Shown one piece after another: positions 1 to 8,214 of a stretch of 64,000 nt of DNA. Numbering within the stretch: position 1 is the stretch's first letter; every line of letters starts with the position of its first letter. The translations under genes and the position numbers were made by a program. This DNA comes from Methylomarinum sp. Ch1-1. Lineage in GTDB: Bacteria; Pseudomonadota; Gammaproteobacteria; Methylococcales; Methylomonadaceae. The notes beneath the pieces are model-generated. The model was not told where the DNA came from, did not search any database, and saw only the letters and a program-made list of their open reading frames with translations. Location: NCBI RefSeq assembly GCF_030717995.2, contig NZ_CP157743.1, positions 2,382,501 to 2,446,500 of the forward strand, written 5' to 3'.

Positions 1-500
1 GTATCCCCACACCAATTCGGCGGTAAAACGCCTTGTTCAACATAGCGATGGAATGAGGAATATGGCCAGTCTTGAGCCCGTGCCACATGGCCATGTTTTA
101 ACGGGTTGGCGTGGATATAGTCCACATGACGGGCATAGTCTTCGGCGGTTAAAATCGTATGTTCCCAATAGCGCCGTTGCCAAATGCCCCGTTCCGAACG
201 GCGTCGGCGAACCGCCGGTAATCGTTCGTTTTTCGGCAAGCCTTTGGAAAATAACAATTTGATTAACCGCCAGCGAATCGCATAATCATCGGTATCGTCC
301 GGCAAAGTCCAAATACAATGCATATGATCCGGCAAGACCACCCAGGCGTCGATGTGAAATGGGTGTAGACGGCGTATCCGTCGGACAGAGTCGCGCAATA
401 GATCAATGTGATCTGTCAGCAATGACCGTCGCCGATCCATTAGGTTGACCGTAAAGAAATAACAGCCGCCTGCCACCCAGTTGCGTCGATAATTGGACAT
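1..500 (-). CDS. REP-associated tyrosine transposase (RAYT), 3' end outside window
   Basis: The minus strand is open from an ATG at 500 to the window edge (about 166 codons, no stop). The product starts MSNYRRNWVAGGCYFFTVNL and carries the Y1-transposase signature WVVLPDHMHCIW, with HMH as the metal-binding HUH-type triad, then DYIHANPLKHG, which holds the likely catalytic tyrosine. This is the IS200-related TnpA_REP family, which acts on REP hairpins. A strong ribosome site (GGAGGAG) lies 6 nt before the ATG. A REP hairpin preceded by GTAG sits between the start codon and the neighbouring DUF2207 gene, the arrangement known for RAYT genes. Only the C-terminus is missing, because of the window boundary. 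Confidence 0.9.
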   Translation of the reverse strand, partial: MSNYRRNWVAGGCYFFTVNLMDRRRSLLTDHIDLLRDSVRRIRRLHPFHIDAWVVLPDHMHCIWTLPDDTDDYAIRWRLIKLLFSKGLPKNERLPAVRRRRSERGIWQRRYWEHTILTAEDYARHVDYIHANPLKHGHVARAQDWPYSSFHRYVEQGVLPPNWCGD

Positions 501-527
501 GTTCTGCTCCTCCTTCATAAGCCACTA

Positions 528-558
528 GGCGGATTGCCTGTCGGCGAATCCACCCTAC
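528..558 (-). repeat. REP hairpin directly upstream of the RAYT gene
   Basis: On the minus strand this reads GTAGGGTGGATTCGCCGACA and continues GGCAATCCGCC. GGATTCGCC pairs with GGCAATCC around a short loop with one bulge, and GTAG lies at the 5' side. The same sequence with a one-base change recurs many times in the arrays at 3.6, 8.7-9.3, 19.6-20.6, 32.3 and 38.9-39.7 kb. It lies 28 nt before the RAYT start codon and 6 nt after the DUF2207 stop. Confidence 0.85.
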
Positions 559-563
559 GGCTG

Positions 564-2480
564 CTACCAACCGCCGCCGCCACCGCCTCCACCTCCGCCG
601 CCCGAGAATCCGCCGCCACCGCCGGAACGTGAGCCCGGGGCGGTCGATGACGAGGCGATCGCCGTCGCCATGCTGCCGCCAATGGTCGAGGCGAAGCTGG
701 TGAAATCATGCTGTCCATGATGACTGGAATGGTACCAGCGCGGCTGATAATCGGAGCCCAGGCTGGCCTGTTGCAAGATATCGGCGAATTTTTCCGACCA
801 TTGTTGTTCCACGTCCAAAGCCAAAGCGTAGGGCAGCAGGTGTTCAAATAATTGCGGAGTTTTTTGTGGTGGGTGGAGGAAGTTTAATTCGTCTTTTTCG
901 GCGACAGACAGATAAAGTTGCAGACCGTCAAACTTGTCCAGTACTTTTCGCCCGGCCAAGGTGGGCGCCTTCAACCATTGATAAAAACCATAATTGATCA
1001 GCGCCAGCAGGGGCAGGGTGATGGCGATGCTGAATGAGCCTTCTCTCGCCAGCATGCTCAGTCCAAAGACCTCGCCAAGAGCAAAGGGGATGGCGAACAG
1101 CGTGTTGATCAGCGCCGGCGTCAGCGTCAATAAGGTGCGGTTGGAAAAATAAGTTTTCCAGCGTCTGTAGGCGTGCATGCACAGCGCGAGCACGGCGATG
1201 CTCCAGATCGACAGCCAGACCAGGAAAAATAATACCGCCTCGATTTGAGCCCCCTCCGGCATCACGATCATCATAATCGCCGGTGTGGCGACGGTGAAAA
1301 CGAGGCCCGGCGCGAGATAGCTTGAATTGGTCAAGAAATACAGCTTCTGATAATTCCTTTGCAAAGACTTTTTATGCGCCTGCAGCGCTTTTTTTAGCTG
1401 TTTATGATTGCTGTTCTTAAGCTCGATGAACTGGCGGTCGAATGAGAACAGTTTGTTCAATAAGGCCTTTTCGCCGGGCGCCAGCGCCGCGCCGCTTTGT
1501 TTTCGGCTCAGCACGAATTTGCCGCTGGCGCCTTCCTCGATATTTAAATGGCCTTTGACGGCCAGATTGATCACCGCGGCGGCAAAGGTCTTGTGGTCAT
1601 AGCCCATGCGTTTGATAAAGCGCATCGAGGCCGGCGAAAATCCCGGCGGTGCTTGATAAAGCGGCGCGATGACGCCGGCTTCAGGGTCTTTACCTATTTT
1701 GGCCCAGGCCAATAAATAATAGCCTAGGATCACGGTCAGGCCGATCACGGCGACGACCGATTCGGGATTGTCGGCGAGAAAATAATGGAGCCGGGCGGCG
1801 GCGTCCGGTTCGATGACATGGTTTTTCGGCCAGCTGGCGACGATGGTCAAGCCTTGGCCGGGCGGGAAGGGGCGGGTCGATTGAAAAAAAGCGCTTTTCG
1901 GATTCGGTTGATAGGCCAGGTAATCACTGCCTTGTTGGCCGGTTTTTCCGGTATATGCGGCCAGCGCGACCGAGTTTTCCGGCATCGACGCCGGGAAATG
2001 CACAGTGGCCGTGGCTTTTTGGATTGGGAAACGCCAGCCGTGTCCGGTGACGTTCCAATAGAGCTCGTCGTGGTCGGCGAAGAATCCTAATTGCCGGTTG
2101 GTTTGATAGCGGAGAGTATAGGTGTAAGTTCCCGGTTCCAGGTAATGGTTCTTTGCACCGATATAGATTCTTACGCCGTTACTGCGCTTTGTTATATGGA
2201 ATGGCTCCGGATGTCCGTCTCTCGACGCGCCTAATACCTTAAAGCCCACTTGATAGCGCTGGCCGGAAGGGCTACGATAGTCGGTTGGGAAATCTCGGTA
2301 GATGCCATGTTTTATTTGATTGCCTTCGGCGCTGACGGTGATGGTTTCGACGACCTGCATCGATGCGTCGCGGTGAATGCTGATTTCGCTGTCAAAACGG
2401 TGGATCGTCTCGGTGGCGTGGCCGGTGGGCGGCAAGAGCGATAAGGCAAAAAATAAAATTAGGCGATTGGGTATTGTCAT
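564..2480 (-). CDS. DUF2207 (YciQ-like) membrane protein
   Basis: A 638-residue predicted inner-membrane protein. Residues 1-22 form a signal peptide ending in GHA. Residues 25-230 are the extracytoplasmic DUF2207 beta-rich domain. A membrane helix at about 240-262 (VVAVIGLTVILGYYLLAW) and a group of helices around 385-495 follow. The C-terminus ends in a long glycine-rich tail (GGGGFSGGGGG then a terminal tryptophan), typical of this family. The exact function is unknown; members are commonly paired with LemA proteins, as here, where lemA ends 8 bp upstream on the same strand. The two genes probably form an operon. Confidence 0.85.
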   Translation of the reverse strand: MTIPNRLILFFALSLLPPTGHATETIHRFDSEISIHRDASMQVVETITVSAEGNQIKHGIYRDFPTDYRSPSGQRYQVGFKVLGASRDGHPEPFHITKRSNGVRIYIGAKNHYLEPGTYTYTLRYQTNRQLGFFADHDELYWNVTGHGWRFPIQKATATVHFPASMPENSVALAAYTGKTGQQGSDYLAYQPNPKSAFFQSTRPFPPGQGLTIVASWPKNHVIEPDAAARLHYFLADNPESVVAVIGLTVILGYYLLAWAKIGKDPEAGVIAPLYQAPPGFSPASMRFIKRMGYDHKTFAAAVINLAVKGHLNIEEGASGKFVLSRKQSGAALAPGEKALLNKLFSFDRQFIELKNSNHKQLKKALQAHKKSLQRNYQKLYFLTNSSYLAPGLVFTVATPAIMMIVMPEGAQIEAVLFFLVWLSIWSIAVLALCMHAYRRWKTYFSNRTLLTLTPALINTLFAIPFALGEVFGLSMLAREGSFSIAITLPLLALINYGFYQWLKAPTLAGRKVLDKFDGLQLYLSVAEKDELNFLHPPQKTPQLFEHLLPYALALDVEQQWSEKFADILQQASLGSDYQPRWYHSSHHGQHDFTSFASTIGGSMATAIASSSTAPGSRSGGGGGFSGGGGGGGGGGGW

Positions 2481-2488
2481 GGCGTTGC

Positions 2489-3022
2489 TTAATGAGTCGA
2501 TGGGCCTAATTGTAGTTCAAAGAAGGTCGCCGGTTTAAGATTGAGCAGCCTGGCGATCAGTAAGTCGGGAAAAGAGTCGATGCGGGTGTTTAAGTTGCGG
2601 ACGGCGCCGTTATAATAGCGTCTAGCCGACTGTATCGTGTTTTCGATCTCGCTCAAATTGTCTTGCAAACTGAGATATTGTTGATTCGTCTTGATATCCG
2701 GGTAATTTTCCATCAGTAGCAGAATCTGTCTGAAGTTGTCGCCGAGTCGGTTTTCTAGCAGTGATTTTTGTTCCGGTCTGTCGCTGTTTTGGCTGGCTGT
2801 GCGCAGCTCGATAATTCGGGTCAATGTCTGTTGTTCATAATGGCCATAGGAGTCGACCACAGCGATCAGCTTGGGGATGAGTTGGTGACGTCTGGCGAGT
2901 TGGACATTAATATCGCTCCAAGCGGCCAACACCCGGTTTTTGTCCCTGATGAGGCGGTTGTAGCTGATGGTTGCAAGGATGAGCAGTGAAGCTAAGAAAA
3001 TAATCAGGATAGTCGTCAGCAT
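2489..3022 (-). CDS. lemA: LemA family protein
   Basis: 177 residues: one N-terminal membrane helix (LTTILIIFLASLLILATIS) followed by a helical-bundle LemA domain with the characteristic RDKNRVLAAWSDINVQLARR and HQLIPKLIAVVDSYGHYEQ segments. LemA proteins are membrane-anchored with an exposed helical bundle. Their role is poorly defined, but they are consistently found next to DUF2207/TPM-type membrane proteins. Here lemA is the first gene of a two-gene minus-strand unit with the DUF2207 gene. Confidence 0.9.
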   Translation of the reverse strand: MLTTILIIFLASLLILATISYNRLIRDKNRVLAAWSDINVQLARRHQLIPKLIAVVDSYGHYEQQTLTRIIELRTASQNSDRPEQKSLLENRLGDNFRQILLLMENYPDIKTNQQYLSLQDNLSEIENTIQSARRYYNGAVRNLNTRIDSFPDLLIARLLNLKPATFFELQLGPSTH

Positions 3023-3206
3023 GGTTATTCGATTTGCAAGGACGAGTCATGGAGGGCGGTAATTTTACCGCTCGGGAAATTTTCGTAATACGATTTTGGG
3101 CTGACAAACATTGGCTTTACTAGGGATTTTAAGTTCTATTTAAGCTGGAAAAAAATAAAATATAGTCTAATTTTAGTCATTGTTATCTATTGGTTGAGTA
3201 TAGGGC

Positions 3207-3587
3207 ATGGAAAAAAGAGTTTATCCCCGTGTAGCGGCCAATTTTTCGGCTGTCATCGCTAATGAGGATGGTATTAAGTTGAAGGTGATGGCTATGGATG
3301 CTTCCAGCGAAGGACTTTGCGTGGAGTGCAATACCATAGAAAGAAACTTGGTGACGCCAGGCGGAAATTTTGTCCGCGATGGTAAACCGGTCGAGTTGTT
3401 CGTTTGGTTGGATCTGCCTGATGAGAATGGCGGCACTGCCAAGATCGAGGCTCGTTGTCATGTGGCATTTTCGCGCCGCATCGCCAATGACAGGTGTAAG
3501 ATAGGCATGCGCTATCTTAATCTGGAAAAAAAGGCTTATGAAAAATTGATTCGATTCATCGAATATGCCATGGCATCCAACGATTAG
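3207..3587 (+). CDS. PilZ domain protein (putative c-di-GMP receptor)
   Basis: 126 residues, essentially one PilZ domain. The c-di-GMP-binding RxxxR is at R4-R8 (RVYPR) and the second motif appears as DASSEG near residue 31, so ligand binding looks intact. No output domain is fused, so it probably acts by binding a partner protein. It is a single gene with no close same-strand neighbour. Its last 46 bp are duplicated at about 3905-3950, together with about 170 bp of downstream repeat sequence. The HD-GYP regulator at 18.1 kb may be a source of c-di-GMP turnover, but nothing here links the two directly. Confidence 0.85.
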   Translation: MEKRVYPRVAANFSAVIANEDGIKLKVMAMDASSEGLCVECNTIERNLVTPGGNFVRDGKPVELFVWLDLPDENGGTAKIEARCHVAFSRRIANDRCKIGMRYLNLEKKAYEKLIRFIEYAMASND

Positions 3588-3754
3588 GCTGGGTAGTATC
3601 CAGGCGGATTGCCTGGCGGCGAATCCACCCTGCGGTTGCGATGCGTGACTCTTGTTCCCACGCTCCTGCGTGGGAATGCATACCGGGGGGCATAAGGTGG
3701 CAAAGTATGGGTTCCCACGGAGGACCGTGGGAACCAGGAACGTCAGCACACCCT
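3542..3754 (+). repeat. Segmental direct duplication, copy 1 (includes PilZ 3' end)
   Basis: About 213 bp starting inside the PilZ gene and running through a REP unit and two palindromes (TTCCCACGCTCCTGCGTGGGAA and GTTCCCACGGAGGACCGTGG with its arm). It matches 3905-4116 with one substitution and one G-run length change. The two copies are 363 bp apart. Confidence 0.9.
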
Positions 3755-3904
3755 GACCCTCGTTCCCACGCTCCTGCGTGGGAATGCATACCGGGGCATA
3801 AGGTGGCAAAGTATGGGTTCCCACGGAGGACCGCTCATCGTTATACACATCTTTATGTGAATCATGTCATTCCGGCAGGGATTGCCGAAATCCAGGCTAC
3901 AAGG

Positions 3905-4116
3905 AAAATTGATTCGATTCATCGAATATGCCATGGCATCCAACGATTAGGCTGGGTAGTATCCAGGCGGATTGCCTGGCGGCGAATCCACCCTGCGGTT
4001 GCGATGCGTGACTCTCGTTCCCACGCTCCTGCGTGGGAATGCATACCGGGGGCATAAGGTGGCAAAGTATGGGTTCCCACGGAGGACCGTGGGAACCAGG
4101 AACGTCAGCACACCCT
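3905..4116 (+). repeat. Segmental direct duplication, copy 2
   Basis: Near-identical copy of 3542-3754. It carries a decapitated 46-bp PilZ 3' end including the stop codon, then the GTAG-type REP and the TTCCCACGC palindrome. The interval between the copies (3755-3904) holds another copy of the TTCCCACGC palindrome and about 60 bp of unrelated sequence. The region 3588-4174 has no gene of its own. Confidence 0.9.
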
Positions 4117-4174
4117 ACCGCATCGTAGGGCGGCTTCGCGAAGCAAGCCGCCAATTTGGCTGCGATGTAGAGAA

Positions 4175-6814
4175 TCAGCCGTCCAATAGTTCCAATATTA
4201 AATTCTTCAATTCAGCCAGGGTGTCGGCGTCTTTGATCGGTTGTGAATGCCGGTCCGTAATATAAAACATGTCTTCCGCGCGACTGCCGATCGTCGTGAT
4301 CCTGGCGTCATGCAATTGAATGTTTTTCTGCCTGAATGCCTGACCGATGATCGATAGTAGCCCGGCTCTGTCGGTGGTAATCAATTCCATGGCGGTGTGC
4401 TTATGCATGGGGTCTTCCAGATAAGAAATCCGGGTCTTGATCGGGAAATGGCGCGCCTGTCTGGATTGTCTGTGAACGTTTTTCTGGCGTTTTAATTTTC
4501 GGCTGATCAGGTTATTGCGTAGCGAGGTGCAAATATGTATTTCTCTATGCAGATCGTTGATCGCTTCGCCCGATTGCTCGAGGATTTGAAAGCTGTTCAG
4601 GACGTATTGGTCGGCCGTCGTGATGATGCGCGCATCCATAATGTTCATGCCCAGGCGGTCCAGGGTGGCCGTGCAGATCGAAAACAACTTGTCCTTGTTT
4701 TGCGTGTAGACGAAGATTTCGGCGCTGCCGCGCTGGGTGTGCGGGCGCAACAGCACCAGCGGCAGGTCCTCGGGCTTAGATGCGGCGATGGCGATGGTGT
4801 GCCAGGCAATTTCGTCCCCCGAATAGCGCAGAAAATAGTCGTCGTTGAAGTGTTGCCAGGATTGTTTGATCGTGGCCGGCGAGATGCCCAGCCTGAGGAG
4901 TTCGTCGGCGGCTTCTTTTTTGTTATCCTCCAGGCGTTCCGAGCGGGCGATTGGTTTGTCCAGGCCGCGGTGCAGGGCGTTGTGGGTGGAAATGTAGAGC
5001 TCTTTCAGCAGCGAGTCTTTCCAGGAATTCCATAGGCTGGGATTGGTGGCGCGTATATCGGCGACGGTGAGCAGGTATAAATAGTTCAGATATTTGATGC
5101 TGCCGACCTGCTGTGCGAATTCATGGATGATCGTCGGATCGCTGATGTCTTTTTTCTGTGCCGTGGTCGACATCAGCAGGTGATGGCGCACCAACCAGGT
5201 AATCAGTTTGCGGTCGCGGGAAGGCAGGTCGTGCTGTAGGCAGAAGTCATTGGCGATCTTTTCGCCGAGCTGCGAATGATCGCCGCCCTTGCCCTTGGCG
5301 ATATCATGAAACAAGGCGGCGATGTAAAGAATGTCCGGACTTGGAATCAACAAGAAGATGTTGTTGCAAAATGGCAGTTCGTTGTTGTGTTTATCCAGCG
5401 CAAAGCGGCGTAGGTTGCGGATCACGAACAGGGTGTGCTCATCGACGGTGTAAATATGAAATAAATCATATTGCATGCGCTGGACGATATTGGCGAAGCT
5501 GGGCAGGTAGGCGGCCAGGATGCCGTAACGATTCATGCGGCGCAATTGATGAGTGATGCCTCGAGGTTGGCGCAGGATCTCGATAAAAAGACGATTGGCT
5601 TTCTTGTTGCGCCTGAAGTCATCGTCGATTAGATGCAGGCTTTTGCGGATCAAGCGGATCGTCGTGGCTCTGATTCCCTTGATCGACGGACTTTGTTGCA
5701 GCAATAAGAAGATTTCCAGCAGGGTCAGCGGGTTGTCGTTAAAAACATCTTTATGGCTGACTTCGAGGTAGCCGTTGATGACCGAAAAATTTGCGGTAAT
5801 CGGCGAGGGCTTGCTGTTTTTAGCGGCCTTGATGAAGCGTTCGTTAAACAGCTGCAGCAAGATTTCGTTCAGCTGTTCTATATTGGCCACCGTTTTAAAA
5901 TAAAACTGCATGAAGGCTTCGACATCCGGCTGCTGTTTCTGATCCAAGTAGCCGAATTGCTTGGCCAAGTCGCGTTGATAATCGAATAGCAACCTGTTTT
6001 CGCAACGGTTGGTCAGCGCATGCAGGGCGAATCTGAGGCGCCACAGGATGTTTCTGGCCAGGATCAGCTCGTCATATTCGGACGCCGGCATGAAATCGTA
6101 TTTGATCAGTTCCCGCAGCGTCGGCGAATCATAATGTCGTTTGAAAACCCAGGCGATGATTTGTAGGTCGCGCAGGCCGCCAGGGCCTTCCTTGATATTG
6201 GGCTCCAGGTTGTAGGCGGTGTCATGGAATTTATTGTAACGCTGGGTTTGTTCCGCCATCTTAGCCTGGAAGAAGCTCGCCGACGGCCATAGTCGATCGC
6301 TGGAAATTTGCGTTTTGAGTCGTTGCGCCAACTCTTCGTTGCCGGTGATCAGGCGCATCTCCATCAGACTCGTGATGATGGTTTGGTCCTCGCAGGCTTT
6401 GTCGATGCATTCCTCGATGGTGCGGACGCTTTGCCCGGGGTTGAGGCCGATATCCCAAAGAAAATTGCAGAACTTCGGGAGTTTCTCCTTGAAGTCGTTA
6501 TCTTGTTGATCGTTTAACAGGATGACGATGTCGATATCGGAATGGGGAAACAGTTCGTTGCGACCGTAACCCCCGGTTGCGATCAGGCTGTGCGAGGAGG
6601 CGTGTGTGTCTAAAAAATGACGCCAGCACGCGCTCAGGACATGGTCGATAAATAAGGATTTTTCCCTGAGTAAATCAAGCACATCGTGCTGCGGGTCGAA
6701 TTTGTTTGTCAGTTGTGCGTTTTTATCGATAATCGCTTCTTTGAACAAAGCGATGGCGTTGGTTTGCGCAAAATACTGAGTAAACGAGGCGATGGCGTCG
6801 CTTTCTGTGTTCAC
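4175..6814 (-). CDS. glnD: Bifunctional [protein-PII] uridylyltransferase / uridylyl-removing enzyme
   Basis: 879 residues, normal for GlnD. It senses glutamine and adds or removes UMP on PII proteins (GlnB/GlnK), controlling nitrogen assimilation. The nucleotidyltransferase domain carries GGYGRNELFPHSDIDI (residues 81-96) with the two catalytic aspartates. The HD hydrolase domain carries HDIAKGKGGDHSQLG near residue 503. Two ACT domains (from about 690 and 805) close the protein and bind glutamine. Its start codon overlaps the map stop by 4 bp, so the genes are translationally coupled. The map-glnD pairing is common in gammaproteobacteria. Confidence 0.97.
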   Translation of the reverse strand: MNTESDAIASFTQYFAQTNAIALFKEAIIDKNAQLTNKFDPQHDVLDLLREKSLFIDHVLSACWRHFLDTHASSHSLIATGGYGRNELFPHSDIDIVILLNDQQDNDFKEKLPKFCNFLWDIGLNPGQSVRTIEECIDKACEDQTIITSLMEMRLITGNEELAQRLKTQISSDRLWPSASFFQAKMAEQTQRYNKFHDTAYNLEPNIKEGPGGLRDLQIIAWVFKRHYDSPTLRELIKYDFMPASEYDELILARNILWRLRFALHALTNRCENRLLFDYQRDLAKQFGYLDQKQQPDVEAFMQFYFKTVANIEQLNEILLQLFNERFIKAAKNSKPSPITANFSVINGYLEVSHKDVFNDNPLTLLEIFLLLQQSPSIKGIRATTIRLIRKSLHLIDDDFRRNKKANRLFIEILRQPRGITHQLRRMNRYGILAAYLPSFANIVQRMQYDLFHIYTVDEHTLFVIRNLRRFALDKHNNELPFCNNIFLLIPSPDILYIAALFHDIAKGKGGDHSQLGEKIANDFCLQHDLPSRDRKLITWLVRHHLLMSTTAQKKDISDPTIIHEFAQQVGSIKYLNYLYLLTVADIRATNPSLWNSWKDSLLKELYISTHNALHRGLDKPIARSERLEDNKKEAADELLRLGISPATIKQSWQHFNDDYFLRYSGDEIAWHTIAIAASKPEDLPLVLLRPHTQRGSAEIFVYTQNKDKLFSICTATLDRLGMNIMDARIITTADQYVLNSFQILEQSGEAINDLHREIHICTSLRNNLISRKLKRQKNVHRQSRQARHFPIKTRISYLEDPMHKHTAMELITTDRAGLLSIIGQAFRQKNIQLHDARITTIGSRAEDMFYITDRHSQPIKDADTLAELKNLILELLDG

Positions 6815-7575
6815 AATTCTTCTTGTCGTAATGTCAGGATTTCATGGCTGTCATCGGTGACCAAAATGGTATGTTCCCATTGCGCCGACAGGCTACGGTC
6901 CTTGGTGACCGCGGTCCAGCCGTCCTTGAGGATTTTCATATGGCGTTTGCCCAGATTCAGCATCGGCTCGATGGTGAAGATCATGCCCGGTTTCAGTACG
7001 GCTCCTTCGCCAGGCTTGCCGAAATGCATGACGTGAGGGTCCTCATGGAAATTTTGACCGATGCCGTGGCCGCAGAATTCTCTCACCACCGAATAGCGAT
7101 TCGATTCGGCATGTTTCTGAATGGCGTGGCCGATATCTCCGAGGGTCGCGCCCGGCTTGACTTGCTCGATGCCGAGGAACATCGCCTCGCGGGTGATGTC
7201 CACCAGGCGCTTGGCGTGCGGGGTCACCTTGCCGACGCAGAACATCTTGCTGGTGTCGCCATGGTAACCGTCCTTGATCACGGTGATATCGATATTGACG
7301 ATGTCGCCGTTCTTGAGCTTTTTTTCGCTGGGAATGCCGTGGCAAATCTGCTGATTGATCGAGGTGCAGATTGATTTAGGGAAGCCCCGATAGTTTAGCG
7401 GCGCCGGGATTGCTTGCTGTTCATTGACGATATAGTCATGACAAATTCGGTCTAGCTCGTTGGTCGTGACGCCGGCGACCACGTGCGGGGCGATCATTTC
7501 CAGAACTTCGGCGGCCAGTTTTCCGGCGATGCGCATTTTTTCGATTTCATCGGCCGTTTTGATTGTAATGCTCAT
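6811..7575 (-). CDS. map: Type I methionine aminopeptidase
   Basis: 254 residues. It removes the initiator methionine from nascent proteins. All five metal ligands are visible: D96, D107, H170, E203 and E234, with the catalytic H79 in QQICHGIP. No N-terminal zinc-finger extension, so the short type Ia form. The gene is divergent from rpsB, as in many gammaproteobacteria, but the shared intergenic region has been expanded to 1.9 kb by repeats. It is followed by glnD with a 4-bp overlap. Confidence 0.97.
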   Translation of the reverse strand: MSITIKTADEIEKMRIAGKLAAEVLEMIAPHVVAGVTTNELDRICHDYIVNEQQAIPAPLNYRGFPKSICTSINQQICHGIPSEKKLKNGDIVNIDITVIKDGYHGDTSKMFCVGKVTPHAKRLVDITREAMFLGIEQVKPGATLGDIGHAIQKHAESNRYSVVREFCGHGIGQNFHEDPHVMHFGKPGEGAVLKPGMIFTIEPMLNLGKRHMKILKDGWTAVTKDRSLSAQWEHTILVTDDSHEILTLRQEEL

Positions 7576-7799
7576 GTTGTGTGATTTAATACGCTTTGAT
7601 TGTTAGCTTGCGGTTCGGGTGGTTGATAGCGTTTGACGATGGGTGTGAACACCGGAGAGAAAATCAGTCGAGTGTAACCGTATCCTTATGTTGTTGACAG
7701 CCATTTAAGTTTTATAGGGCTTCGGTCTATCGCTTTAACGGCGATAGTCGAGGCGGTCCCGGCGGCGTCGGTCCTTGTCATCGTCTAGCTTATCGGAAT

Positions 7800-8108
7800 G
7801 TAATTATTCGACAATATCATAGACTATTGGCTATGATTTATAATCGTCGTTTATTTCAGTAATTCCCAGTTTGAGCATTTTTGCTGTGTTTAGGGCATGG
7901 GGTGTGTCTGTCGAGGAGCGCCGTAAACCCATCCCTGGGGGCTTGACGGCCGCATCCTTGCTGCCGACATCCTCGCCAAACACACCCCATGCCCTTTTTG
8001 AACGCCAAAGTGGGAATTGCTGCGTTTATTTAGGTTAGGTGCTGGGTGAACGCGTCCCGAGAAATCAATGACCTGCTGCCTAAATCCTGAAAGAGACTGA
8101 ATAGTTGC
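7800..8108 (-). mobile_element. Family C MITE-like element with a nested family B element
   Basis: Ends are GTAATTATTC at 7800 and GAATAGTTGC at 8108. An 8-bp direct repeat ATCGGAAT flanks it (7792-7799 and 8109-8116). The right half matches the reverse of the 17.0-kb copy, including the CGCGTCCCGAGAAATCAATG stretch. The left inverted repeat is shortened. A 166-bp family B element is inserted inside, so the original length was about 134 bp. There is no coding capacity for a transposase. Confidence 0.85.
7857..8022 (+). mobile_element. Family B MITE-like element, 166 bp, 9-bp target duplication
   Basis: Begins CAGTAATTCCCAGTTTGAGC and ends AAAGTGGGAATTGCTG, giving imperfect terminal inverted repeats. 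It is flanked by the perfect 9-bp duplication CGTTTATTT (7848-7856 and 8023-8031). The interior is an imperfect palindrome (GGCATGGGGTGTG facing CACACCCCATGCC). It lies inside a family C element. Confidence 0.9.
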
Positions 8109-8214
8109 ATCGGAATTTAGTGCGGTCAAGATGTCTGCAAGGCCTAACTATAACAAAATCCGTCAGTCGAGAACAATTGTCGTTATGTAATATTCAGGAT
8201 AATCACGTGATGCC

